Assembly: GCA_902728285.1 (NCBI GenBank)
Contig: CACVBU010000980.1
Location: forward strand, 78,006-142,005
Origin: Clytia hemisphaerica
Taxonomy: Eukaryota; Cnidaria; Hydrozoa; Leptothecata; Clytiidae
DNA length: 64,000 nucleotides
Direction: 5' to 3'
Below, piece by piece: positions 36,065-49,100 of the stretch (positions are counted from its first letter, which is position 1; each line of letters begins with the position of its first letter). The notes below the pieces were generated by a model, which saw nothing but the letters and a program-made list of their open reading frames with translations, was not told the DNA's origin and searched no databases. A program made the position numbers and the translations under genes.

Positions 36065-39000
36065 ATAGGGTACGTTGCGTTAGGCTCATTTTTGATTGGA
36101 TACTGTCGGTAGGGACCTAGGAACGCCGCTACCCACGTACCATTATTTCATAGCACCCATAAAGGCTCAATCGGGTATAAACTCCAACCGTGGTTGACAA
36201 CTTCTCGGAATGGCCCTCTATCGCGGATAGCCACTTTTTAACCCATCTCGCCAGGAATCCGAATTGGCTTAAATTTCTAGATCGAGTATCCAAAAAATCA
36301 GATTACGTTAACTTCAAATGAAATATTGCAACCAGGGTGTGTGAATTTCTTAGAAAGAAATTGAGGTGCTACTTTTTAGCTTTGAATATCCTTAAAAAGG
36401 CGAATTTACAGGAAATTTGTTGTTGTCATTTGATGTTTACGTTGCTTGTATATTTAACATTCATTGCCAATAAATTTTGTTTAGAAAGATTTTTGCGATA
36501 TTTTTGCGGTCATTCATCAAAGAATCGTATTACAAAGTACAAAGTCTTTTAAAGTGAATTTTCAGAGAGTTCAATTCTGTTTTTATTTTTCAAAGTGTAT
36601 AAATATACCATACTCTTAGCTGGAAGTGGCCTGAAAATTTCGAGGTCAATTTTTTTTATTAGAATAACAGTATTTCTTGTGCTTTTTTAAAGATTGGCTG
36701 TTTTAATTTAACTTAAATTAATAAATATTAATAATAATTAATAAAAATTAATTTAAATGTTATAAAGCCCTGTTGGTCAGGCTGTACCAGGCTGTTTAAT
36801 TATTTAAGAGTTAAATACTCTCGCGAACGAAACTTTCACAAGGTCGAAAAACTCGATATTTATAACGACTATAACATAAACTTTCGTGGTAAGAAATTTC
36901 AGAGTGATCCAACAAATTGAAAAAACAGAAAACATAATTCCATACCCATTGTGTTATGTGCCTTGAAAATAACGCATGCAGAACCAAAACATTAGACTAA
37001 TTTAATTTTGAAAAAATCACGAAAGTTTAAATTATGTTCTTAATCAAGATGGCTGGCAGCCCCGAAAATTATTCAGAATTGATTGAATGAATTGACTCGT
37101 GCTTCTGAAGAGGAACCGTTCTAACGAACCTCGCAATCGTTTTTGTATCATCCACTCCTTGTCAGAGTCTTGGAAACTCGTTAATCTTTTTAAAAAATTG
37201 ACCTTGAAATCACTACCATTTTTGGATCAAGAATTGGCTTTATTTTGAACACATTGGGGTGACTCCAGATATTTTTTGCACTATTTAATCCCGAGTTACC
37301 TCCACCCCAAACTCCTTTGGTGTAACTTTTGGTATATGAGTTCTTATAAACAAAAGATGCTTCTAATTTTGCACAAAGCAGGAGCCAAGCTAGCTTTTAC
37401 CTGTCACTATTTTCAAGGAGGCGCTTTATTACAGATGCTTGAGATTATCAAAAGTGGTTCAAATCTTCACATCTCAAAATATCATAGTCGCAATGGAGCT
37501 ATTAAGGAGCGAAAACATTGAAATTTTTTCTAGATTAGCAGAGAAAAGTAGTGATCTGGTCTGGGTCATTTTTGGAATTTTAGGAATTATTATGACTGTT
37601 CTTGATTTTTTAGATTTTCTGGAGATTTTTAGAAATTTTGTTCATTATTTTTGATGAGGAATGTTTAGGAGAAGTGTTTGTGATTTTTTCTCGAATGATT
37701 GCAACTGTACCCCATCGGGCTAAACTATCCAACTGGTACTCAAGTGCCATTTCCATTTCTGGTATCTTGCCCAGTCTGTAATTTTTGGGAAAACTTTCTA
37801 AATAACTTCAAACCCAGAGATTTTTTCTTCAGCAAAGTGTTTGGATTATGTGCTATGGATGCGGTATGGATGATTCACAAAAAGAACTTTATTTGATGAA
37901 TTGAAAAATGCATTCTCAAATATCAGACATTCTTGAGACCTCGAGTTATTATACCTTTTTCGTATAATTGTCGACTTTAGTTTAGGATGTTTGGATTAAG
38001 AAGTCTTTGTATATTTATTGTTGACAAATTTCGTCATTATATATTTTAACGGTTTCTGCCTAGCCTTATCCATTAACAAGTTGTAACAGTCCCAATATCT
38101 TTCCCGATATCGATTGCGCAATACCCAAACACGGGAAATTCAACATGAAAGCGAGGCTTGGTTTAGTAGATTTCAAAACAAAGCTTAGCGCACAGTGAAA
38201 TTAGATGTAAAATTGAGATTATTACTGCCACAACAAAAGTTTTATTCTACGTTTATACACCATATTGATGGTTGGTGGTGTGTTTGTGAATGACCCGGCA
38301 ATGACGTTTCTATTTTGAAAGATTTACATCTTCTCTTTACCAAATGCACTTTCAAATTTCTAAAATATGAGAAGTAAAACTCTGATTCATGGGAACTTTC
38401 AAGAAAAAAATTGCAATATGATTCTACGATTGTTCATTTCTGTCGCTTGTTTGTAATGAAATACTTTTGGTCGATTGTTTATTGTGTTTTTACGTGTTGA
38501 ACTGCCGATTCATTCTTGACCTAAAACAGGACCTGAACTTGCCTGAAATTGAATCAACCTAATGTTTTGATTTTGTTTGCGTTATTTTCAAGGCACATAT
38601 CACAATGAGACTGGAGTTCTGTTTGTCTGTGCTTCTGTTTTTTTAATCATTTTTTAACGAGTTGTGCTGCTAACTCATTCTTGTCCTAAAACAGAGACTT
38701 GAACTAGCCTAAAAGTGTGTTTGTACAATACGATAATGTAAGGTTGAGGAATCACGGAGTTATGAAAACTTGAAATTAAAGTACGCCTTACGTCTATTTG
38801 ACTGGTTAAAATATACCACCAAAAAATTTCGTCACTTTCGTCACCTGCCAAAAATTTTATATTTAGGTAATTTCCCTGCTCTTCTTTTCGAAGATACCCG
38901 AGAAATTAGATTTGTTTACATGGAAACTGTTTATTATCATTGCTTGAGTTTCTCAGAAAGGTCAACACACATTGCAGAGGCTGTAATTGTAAAGGCGTAA

Positions 39001-39245
39001 TAATGAACATCAAGATAGTCATTAACGAAAAAGTAATTATGAGATTTTTATGAGTGCGTTTTTTATGTTTTCACAATAAAATGTAACAATAGCTTTAATA
39101 GTAATTTTTCAATTTGACAATCAATTTTGATGGCATGATGATAAGAGAGAAGAGGGAAGGAGTATTTTCTGTTTGTTTCTGTGATGCAGTAGTGAAAAAT
39201 GCGATATTCATTTTTTGGCGTTTTAACCTTGAGAGAGAATATATC
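36065..39245. other. Gene-free stretch
   Basis: No exon recognised. AT-rich patch of TTAATTAATAATTA words at 36712-36760. Open frames here (for example 37276-37521) lack recognisable similarity or splice context. Confidence 0.45.
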
Positions 39246-39249
39246 TAAT

Positions 39250-39405
39250 CGGAGTTTTTTATTTTTCTAAAAAAGCGATGCATTGTGGGATTCTTTCGGG
39301 GGTATTACAATTGATTTCCCTCGATGAATTCCTAAGAGATTTCTATCAAAATACCCCGAAACAATCCCACAATGCTTTGCTTTTTTAGAAAAATCAAAAA
39401 CTCCG
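39250..39405. mobile_element. Palindromic MITE, about 156 bp
   Basis: cggagttttttatttttcta and gcattgtgggattctttcgg at the left are mirrored by ccgaaacaatcccacaatgc and tagaaaaatcaaaaactccg at the right. Confidence 0.7.
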
Positions 39406-39726
39406 AGAAGATCTATTTGTGATTACTGTAAGTACACTATGTACCCAGCATCAACTTTTGCAATCTATTGACATCTTTTCCATGATGGTCGGGAATGTTA
39501 AATGTTGATTAATTTGTTTATTTCAGCTATTGACAGAGATGAGGTTGTATTTTTCTGAAAACGGGGTTCAAATTTATGAAGGAAGATACTGAAGTTACTC
39601 TTTCCATCACAGTCGAAGGCGACCGAAGGTGCTTTTTTGATAACTATACTGTATCTACCCGAAGGTATTCAAAGGCGCTAATCTTTCTCCCTGGATTGCT
39701 TCACTTACCACTGATCACTCTCTTTA

Positions 39727-40234
39727 ATACCGTACACCTTTTTGACCGTAGTCACGTGGTCAGGCGCGTGCCACTTTATTATTTGATTTACCACCCTAAA
39801 CTCGATCCAATCCTTTTTTAACTCTTTTTTTCAATTGTCTTTAGGTGCTAATAAAAGATTGGGACGGTTTTAAGGAAATTTTTCCAAATAAAGACAACAC
39901 TTTCCTTAATAAGTGTAAAAAATGAGCATTCGGCTACGGTGCTCAAAGCCGTGTTCATTCCCTGACCGGGTCATATCGAATACTCCAAAATGGTACTTGA
40001 TGCCTCCCTGATTATTGTTTAGCAATACACCTTTTCGACCGAAATTTTAAGAACAAGTTTAGAACATGCTTTGTGGACTCAAAAACACCCTTTTTTTTAG
40101 GAAAATGATCAAAGATACTCACAAAATGGTCAAAATAAGAGCCTACTTAGAACATTTTTAGGCTTAAAACTCAAAAAGTTAAAAATATCCAAAGGCTTCA
40201 AAATTTTTGGATTGTCTTATGAAAAAACGTGTAT
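39727..40234. mobile_element. Composite of a CACCTTTT-type element and a CACG-ended MITE
   Basis: 39727-40045 is a diverged relative of 35058-35260 with a second left-end fragment at 40026. It runs straight into a reverse CACG-type MITE (ttaagaacaagtttagaaca ... cttatgaaaaaacgtg, about 40047-40231) lacking its left end. Confidence 0.5.
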
Positions 40235-41496
40235 TTACCTGAAATCCGCCCGCCAAATTAAGTTCTTGCAAAAATTTCTTCCTTAAGGTAACACAGTTTG
40301 TCATGAGTTTTGTTTGATACTGGACAACTGCACTTACTTTGGACGATTTTAAGTTGTTGAGAAGGAAAGATATTTACCTATTTTTTGAATCCCCATGCTA
40401 CTTTTTAGAATAATCTTAGTTTAGATAATTTCCCGAAGGCCATCGTTTATACAGTGCATCATAGGCTTGGTAAATATTGCATTCTTACAAACAAAAACAC
40501 AATTTTGAATAAGTTTTGTATACTATTTATCATGTGTGCTTACAGTACTGCTGACGATGATATTTGATCCACATTGCCTGATATACAAAATTTATCTTGG
40601 AGAAATGTTTAGTGTATTGTATACGCTTTGTTGTTATTGTAACTTTTTTTTTCTCATTGCGTAATCAGACCCCTAGAAGAGGAATCTGTCAAAGAATCTT
40701 TATAAAGAGAGCAAAAAAATGGAATGCGCTCTACTGTCAAAGTTTATTACAAGTAGGAATTGTTTTACAATATTGATGGCTTCTTCTTGACAGTGTGAAA
40801 GTGTCGCCTTGAACAGTTGTCTATATTATGTATTTTGATGTTTTTCAAATGTGGATGTTTTTGTCGTCTGTTTTGAAGGAAGTTTATTTGTGGAGCGTCT
40901 TTGTTTTTAGTCTACACAATAGACAACTCCAGGCTTTTAGGCCTTAAGAGTAGGAGTTTTACGCTCGAAACGAAGGAAGTTTATTTGTGGAGCGTCTTTG
41001 TTTTTCTTTGCCCTCCAGTTTTCAAATTTTGAAAATAGATTCCTGTTTATTTCTATGTTCATTTTCATTGCATTACGACTATGTATTCTTGCATGGAATA
41101 CTCTATTTTTTAAACGATTCAATAAATCTTCATGAAATCTTTAATGTCTTTTAGTACAAAAGATCCATGTTGATTTCATTATGCGTTTGTGCTAAAAAGT
41201 GAAAAGAAAGAAAAAGGACAGACGATTAATAATTAATTCGAACGACTCTCTAAATTTAGAACTCGTTTTCAAAAACATGTATTGCTGCCATTCAATTGCT
41301 TTCTGCTCTGCAGACGTCATACTCACATTTGCCTTAACCTCGACAATCTGAACTTGATCACGTCTTCATTAGCATTTTAGCAATAAACTGCAAAGGATGT
41401 CGGAAGCTGCAAAAGGATAAATGAAGTTCCATTCTATTTGCCAATTTTTAGATACTGTAATTATTATTTTCATCCAATTGAAATCGATTCATTAGT

Positions 41497-41730
41497 ACAC
41501 GTTTCTTTCATAATGATAATCCAAAATCTTTGAAGCCTACGAATGCTCTTAACTTTTTGAGTTTTAAGCTTAAATATATTCTAAACATGTTCTTATTTTT
41601 GCCATTATTTGAGTATTTATGCTTTAGAGTCCGCAAAGCCTTAAAATGTTCTTAACTTGTTCTTAGCATTTTGACCATCGAAGCCTTATGTTCTTATATA
41701 GTTTGTTCTTATAAAGAGAATGTGTATGTC
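41497..41730 (+). mobile_element. CACG-ended MITE upstream of GLI
   Basis: tacacgtttctttcataatg at the left, the family interior, then gttcttataaagagaatgtg at the right. It ends about 280 bases before the GLI acceptor at 42008. Confidence 0.65.
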
Positions 41731-41737
41731 CTTATTG

Positions 41738-41905
41738 AGACTCCAGCACTGTTCATTATTTCTCTCAGTTTGATGAACCACAACAAGTGATTTTGTGACT
41801 TCAGCACGGCATACTGCACCCTGGCTTGCTAGATTGATTGAGCTAGCATCTCTGAACCTCAAAACCACTTGTGTTTCATCAAACTGAGAAAAGTAGTGCT
41901 CAAAA
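41738..41905. mobile_element. Palindromic element just upstream of the GLI coding exon
   Basis: gcactgttcattatttctct and cagtttgatgaaccacaac at the left pair with cacttgtgtttcatcaaactg and agaaaagtagtgctc at the right. It ends about 100 bases before the acceptor of the GLI exon. A minus-strand open frame across it is not a gene. Confidence 0.65.
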
Positions 41906-42008
41906 GAGAAATTCGCTCCAAAATTCTTTATTGACTTTTTTGGAGCCAAGGTTTACCTTTGTTTTATATATAATCTTCAACCTGACAATTTGTTTTGTTA
42001 TTTTTCAG

Positions 42009-43110
42009 ACAATTATTACTAAAGAGATAGTGAAAAGACCTGAACTTTGATCACACACAAATGGTGTACCATACAAACACCCCTATGAATGGCACGTATC
42101 CCGCCTTTCGTCCTGACCCCGGTAGCATGGTTGAAGGAAAAATCGCCGAACAGAACAATATAAATAAATATGGTGACATGCGACGTAATGGAGCTGGGGA
42201 CAATTTGAAATCGCGACTCATTGAACACATGAAGCAAGAGCCGGTTGATCAAGGCTACGAACAAATATCACAACAGAATAATTACAATTGGGGAAACCGT
42301 CAAAATTCAGTTCACAAAGCTGCTTGTGACAGCACAAGTAACGTATCCCCACCAAGACGTAACACGAATAACGAATTTGCCGTTCCACTACATCCCTCAG
42401 AATATAGACAACTCAATAAAATCAACACACCTGATAAATCGTTATCCTACATCACGCCTTTTACGCCAGCCGAATATTTATCAAGCCGTGCTGGTTCTTA
42501 TTCGGACCGTCCGACATCAACAGCGACCTCTTTAAAGTCCGGATATATGGATATGCCGGGTAGTAGGAATAGCGGAAGCCTATCTCGCCATTCAGCACGT
42601 GGTAAAAAGCGTATGCTCTCCGTGTCACCAATATTTGACTGTTTAAACGATATAATCAGAACTTCGCCGAATTCTTTGGTTGCATTTGTTAATAACAATG
42701 ACCTGAGAAGTGGCTTTATTTCTCGCAGTTCCACGGGGCGGAATTCTTCAGCCGCCTCGCACGCGTCACATAGCTCCTACGGGCATTTAAGTCCTGCACC
42801 TGCAAGCCAACCAATTGCAATGTCTAGACAGCGTAACCATTTCGCCTCGAATGAAACATACACGCCCTCGCTTCAATCACAACAATTTATTCAGCACCCA
42901 AGGCGGTTACCCATGCCGCCCCCAACTCAAATTCGAGAACAAGTATCCTCTTCAACGGGAGATATTCCACCGCCCAATTTTCCGCCACCAGGAGTAACGA
43001 ACCGCCCATCACCACAGAGAACAATACAAAATAAACCTCGGGAAGAGGAGCTCTCTCCAAAACAGCATTCACCAGGAAAACCAGATTCAAACGAATTCTC
43101 ACCTTCTGAG
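42009..43110 (+). CDS. GLI: First coding exon of GLI with SUFU-binding motif
   Basis: The acceptor tttttcag ends at 42008, then 52 bases of 5' UTR with an in-frame TGA at 42031, then ATG at 42061, which fixes the start. At least one noncoding exon must lie upstream. The 350 residues include [20 protein letters not shown] followed by [11 protein letters not shown] (182-212), matching the vertebrate GLI segment before the SUFU site, and SYGHLS at 239-244. Between them this protein has about 18 more residues than vertebrate GLIs. Residues 280-345 are Pro/Ser-rich. The donor gtatgt is at 43111. Confidence 0.92.
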
Positions 43111-46100
43111 GTATGTGTCCTTTCTTTCTTTATAGGCCGTTTCACAGTCGAAATGGAGCATGGGTAATAAGGACTGATTGCGCCTCCATAACGGCTTTCT
43201 GTTGGCTAGACGCAATAATCTTCAAATTTTTTTTCAAAACTTTGGACCAATAGTAAGTCGTCATTAGCGCGCAATGGTCCTGATTACCCATTACGCTTTG
43301 CGACTGTGAAATGACCTATATGTATATACAGTTGACGTTCTTTAATTTGACTATTCGATATGCCCCATCACCATTTGATGAAGATTCAATTTCCCTTTAA
43401 AATCGATTCATAAAGTGTCAACTGTTATTTAGTTTGACAATTCTGTTTCTGTTTCTGGTGCGAAAAAGATCTGTCTTTGTTAGTAGGATTGGGTGTGGCT
43501 CGCACCCATGTCTTGGTCTCGCTAAATGTAACTCGAACAAATGCATGGAAAGGTCTATTTGAGGAGTCTGGGCCCTAAAGGTTACTCATGTAAATAGGAG
43601 TGCAAAGATGTGCTGCTGAACATTGTTATTTTGTATAAACTATCGAATTAAGTACATACAAAGCGATATTTTACAGAAGAAAAGAATAGAAAGAGTTCGA
43701 AAGCACAGTTTTTGGAACCTTCAATGCAGTAGTTAAGGAAAAGAAACTCGTGTCCTTTATCCAGGGACGCGAGAAATGGGAAACACATTGGGTCGTGATT
43801 TTAAAGCTTTATTGTTCTTTATTGTTCATAATATGCTTACTTTATAACTTATTAGAGCATTTTCTTCTGATGCTTGGGTTTTTCTTAGTTTACTATTTAG
43901 AGTTTTGACCGAAATCTAACCACATGCACATGTTCTTATAAAAAAGCGTCGATTTTTGAAAATGTGACACAATTTCTTCCCCCTGGTAATGACGTGCTTT
44001 GGAGTTCATTATAATTACGGCAATTAAAAAAATCTTCATTTTGTCATATCTTAATGGAGCTTAATGGGAGCTCTAAATGAGATTTAATGGTGCTTAATGT
44101 CTATATAATATTTTTATTTTGGATTTACGATTGACTAGAAAGAAAAATCTTATATGAATCTAATGTGTAGTCAAATATCGACATTATTATTTATAAGAAC
44201 ACAATTATAAGAATATGAGGCTTATATATAAGACTAAATTCAGAACACAATCCTAACCCCACAACTTCAGATGTCAGAATCCAGAAATGCTGATGATTTT
44301 AAGCCCGAATTGAAAATCTTTTGGGCTATTAAGTCAATATGCGAAGAACGAAAATGCGAAGAAAATATATCACTAAAAATGAGTGTGAATATAGCCACGC
44401 TGTAGTGAAAATGTCCTGCTTCTTACTCTCGGGTACCTAATAGCTAATTCAAAAATTTTCCACCCAGGACATTTTTATTCCACCCCCCCCCCCGCTTATT
44501 AGGTTTTGAGATTTTTTCCAACCCCCCTCCCCCCTCCCGCTTATTCCAATCCCCCCGGCTATTAGGTACCCGAGAGTATATATTTCTAGTTAAATATAAA
44601 ACTTTTCAGTGATTGCCTTTCAATTATTAAAACTTAAATATTTGGATGGGTCACAGGCAAGAAACAACAAACATTTAGTAGCTGAATACCTTTTATTAGG
44701 GAAACTCGTCTATATATACCTTATGCAGAGATATTTTTAAGCGTTTATTTCCGTCCCGCGTACTCGAGGTATCGATCAACAAGAGTTTTGTTTGTTTTTT
44801 TTCGTGGATTTTTCTTCCAACCGGATATCCTTTCCAAATTTAAGGGTCGTACAATGGTGACAAATGTATTTTGGTTTACTAGAACCCAACCTTCCATATA
44901 GATTTTACTTTCAATCCGGCGTTTGAGTTAAAATCACACGCGGGCGTGTGACAAGAGTCTCGAGTCTAGCTCTTCGGGCTTGGAAGGGGCGGCAGGATTT
45001 GAAGGTTTGTAATTATTTGCCTTAATGAGTTCACAATCATCCTTTTCACTTTAAAAAAAGTTTCGCGCATCCTTGTCCTCGTGTACTTTAGGCTTTATAT
45101 GCGTTACCGATGGACTCCCCAGACAATAGCGAGTTTATGTATTCGAGATAAATCGAGGGGGACGTTATAAAGCAAAGTCGACATGTCTCCGAAATCACCG
45201 TCCACTTTGCTGGACGACGGTAAAAACACCAAAATACCGTCGTCTGTTTAGGGGAGCAAAGGCGATATAGAGCCGTGCATCAACTATCGACTTTGTTTTG
45301 TATCGATTTCATTTACCGTCGCCCTCGATACCCTCCGATACATAAACTCGGTAATTCTCTTGCGCTATCAGTAAGCATCAAAAAGTGGGTGACACAAAGG
45401 GAACGAATTCAATCTTCGCGTGCATTACCAATATTCACTTTCAGTTTTTGCGTGGAACCCCACTTCAAATGTTTGAAGGATCTGTCACACAATTGACATT
45501 TGATGTCAACTCATTTTCGTATTTCAAATGTTGAATGCGTCATTCGCGGCCAATGGGTCCTTGAGTGATAAACCCCATGTCTGTCTATATCGGGTAAGAA
45601 GTAGATAAATCTTGATAGATTTTGTATAAGAACAATTAAAGATTCCAACTCAGATGTTATTAAGGTTGGATTCGTTATTTTTTGATAGGTTTTGGTAAGG
45701 TGAGAAAAACGGTTTCCGATTTGAATTTAATACACCTTTCGGGCGTGATTGATGCCCGAGCTTTTTTATGTTTAGCTTCATAATACTTTTGATTTCTAAT
45801 AGAAAAAAAATTTAGTTTCAGCTAAAAAAACTGAAAACCTAATTGAAAGTTTTTGTTTTCATAGGGTGTGCTTACAAATTTCCCGTATTGGGATTAAAAA
45901 AACTTTATTTGCGAGGCACGTACAAACGCTCTTTCATTCTTCCGTTGTTGATAATTTGAGCTTCTATTTTTGTTGAAATTATACCTTTCTTGTAACGTCA
46001 TTGGGGGGCTTAGTAACTAAGAATTAAAATGTTGTGGTAAAATCCTTCTCTCACTGCTAAAACTTAAGTGATACATGCATCCTCAAAATTTTAAGTACCT

Positions 46101-49100
46101 CAAGGGCTTTTCCTAGCCCTGCAAGAATGAGCTTAGTAGCTAATTTCAATGATCTAAAGAGCATTGATCAATGAGTTAGAGAGACTATTCGAGCAGCATT
46201 TTCGTTTTGAATACTTTAATTTTAAATGAGACAATTGAGGCTTATCAAGACTCACCTAATTCACAACCAACTAACTTTTATTGGCAAATTCAAGAGAGCT
46301 GTTGCAAAGAATTTTCCTTTTTTTCCGATTTAAACTTTACCCAACTAAGTTTTTACCCTTAAGGTATTCGGAATATCAAAAAAACCTCGCTGGGTCATCC
46401 AACAATATTTTCATCTAGCCAATAGCAAAATAACATCTTAACTTATTTTTCACTGACTTTATCTATAAGCTGCTTTAGTATATAAGTACATCTTTATTTA
46501 TAAGAAAATCCAAAATTTTGGATGCCTTTGGATGTTCTTAACCTTTTGAATTTCAAGCCTATAAATGTTCTTAATATGTTCTTATTTTCACAATTTTGAG
46601 GGTATTCTCGCCTATTTTCTTAAAAAATTGGGTCTTTTAGGATCCTCAAAGCCTTAGATTGCTCTAAACTTGTTCTAAATATTTTTACCATTGAAGCCTT
46701 ATGTTCTTATATAGTTAGTTCTTATATATAAAAAACGTATACAGTAGGACGAGTACTTACCAAATCTCAAAAGCTATTTTTCTTGGAGCAACAAACTATT
46801 TGGTCTTATTCGGACGTCGTTAGGACGTTTTTTAAACGTTTCAAGGAAATACAAATTAAAACTAGAAGTCGGAAAAGCTTGCGGTTAAACAAACGGAATA
46901 TCGAAAAGTAAATAAAAATGTTTGGTTGAACTAAACCAAAAATAACGTTTTCCTTTGGAATGATACATACATGATGGGGTGTGAAGTTGTAAACTATAAG
47001 GAACCGTCGCCTGATACTGTGAAGAAAAACCATGCGTGCTATTTTACCAAGCTATCGTCCGTATAATGTATTATTATGATATAACATAGTTTGTATCTTA
47101 TAAAACGTATAATATGCTGCGCGGCGGATAGAGCCTGTGTTTACGACAACAGCTACCCCCGTCTTCGCGTTTGTTCCTCTTAGATGAAGCTCGTCTTAGA
47201 CTATAGAATAGTCTACATGAAACCCTGCTCGCCTTAGTTCCGCCGTGAACAAAAAAATACACGTTTTTTTATATAAGAACAAACTACATAAAAATTAAGA
47301 AACGGTTTAGTTCTTCTCAATAAACTATATAAGAACATTTCGATAGCCAAAATTTAAAGAATAAGTTAAGAACATTTTAAAGCTTCGCGGACACTTAAAC
47401 ACCCGATTTCTTAGGAAAATGGACGAAAATACTCTTAAAATGGTGAAAATAAGAACATGTTAAGAACATTTTAAGGCTTACAACTCAAAAGGTTAAGAAC
47501 ATCCGAAGGCTTAAAACATTTTGAATGTTCTCATAAAAACAAACGTGTTGGCTGGCTATAATTATGGCTTTTCATGTTAGACATGATGTGTAATACGATT
47601 GGTTAAACTTTATAGTATAATATGGATGGCCTAAAATTTTGGAATATCATCTTAACTGTTCTTACAAGGTATACAGTCTAATGGTTTGAAGCAAAAAGTC
47701 GATCATTCTTGACTGTACAGTCATCAAGTGGTATGGTGTGGTTTGAAGGTGTCAATTGATAGGTTGTCATTTTGATTTTCCTGATATCACTGCTGAAACA
47801 TCTCACACCTCTTCAAAAAATGAGTTTAGGGTCTCGAGACACTATTATCATATGAAAAAATCTTGTTTCATGAATTGTGCGACATAAACATAACATTTAT
47901 ACTGTTAATTTTGTAGACTCTGATTTTGGGTCAATATGGCCGCCTTTTTTCTTTGTCATGATAACAGATGCAGGTGAACTAATACCCCATCCTAAGGCCT
48001 GATTCTTCTCCCTCCCTTTTCGACTTTCTTTTTACCCTTATTTCACCCCTCTAAACACTCTAAACGATATATATAAGATTTTTTTAAAGTAAAAAAAAAT
48101 ATTGGGGGGTCGGTGACGGGGGCCGGTGACGGGGGCCATGTTAACGTATCTACTACAATTTGCCTTCACAGCATTTTTAACTCATGGACGTTTTCATAAA
48201 GCTAAAAAGTCACATTTTTAAGATTTTTCAATGCTAAAACTTTGAATTGAATTATCTCGGCTTTTGTGATGGCTAAACCCTTAATGTTTGGTACTGTTGG
48301 AAAGCTCCTTTCAAAGCTCTATCTTTTCAGCATGTCAGATTTTTGAATTAGGTCCTCAATCAAAACTACTGGCAGCCGAAGATGTCGCTGGGGGACGTCA
48401 AGAAGATAAACAAAGGAAAGAAAAAACTTTCTACTCTTCCCGAGAGAAATTCGACAAATTCTATTGTTAATTCCGCTGTCTCAGTATATCTAGCTTTACT
48501 AGAACCCAACCTTCCATAATATAGATTAGATAGGTCGAGTAGATATTTTACGTGGATAGCCCAGTCATCTAGGACATTTAGACCATTGAGTTTAAAAGGG
48601 CTAGAGTACAATCTCCAATCTTTCCCAGGCAAGAAAAAGTGAAGCCACTTTTTTCCCATCTAGAACGCGCCGCAATCATGACGACGGATTGTATCTAGTG
48701 GTTCCTTTATTTTCGAGGACTGCATTTTTTGAAATCTAGCAATAGATTTCACTTTCAATCCGGCGTTTGAGTAAAAACCACGCGCGGGCGTTCTGGGTGG
48801 GAAATAAGTAGCTTCATTTCCCATCCAGGAGTCTCGAGTCTATCATTTCGGGCTTGGAAGTCAATGATTTAGACAATACTTCGATTGTTTTCACTTAGGA
48901 AGGGGCGGCAGGATTTGAAGGTTTGTAATTATTTGCCTCAATGAGTTCACAATCATCCTTTTCTCTTAAAATATAAGTTTCGCGCATCCTCGTCCCCGTG
49001 TATCCGAGGCTTTATTTACGTTACCAATGGACGCCAGACTATCATCTTCCGCTTTCAAAAATAGGCATCAAAAATGGGTGATACAAAGGAAACGAATTCA

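Noticed and set aside
12000..42000. Reverse transcriptase, transposase or viral genes in the repeat-rich interval
   Set aside because: I looked for typical motifs in the open frames and saw none; the elements appear non-autonomous. A translated database search would be decisive.
42019..43145. Several antisense and shifted open frames over the first GLI exon
   Set aside because: Shadows of the real coding exon, which has clear homology and splice sites.
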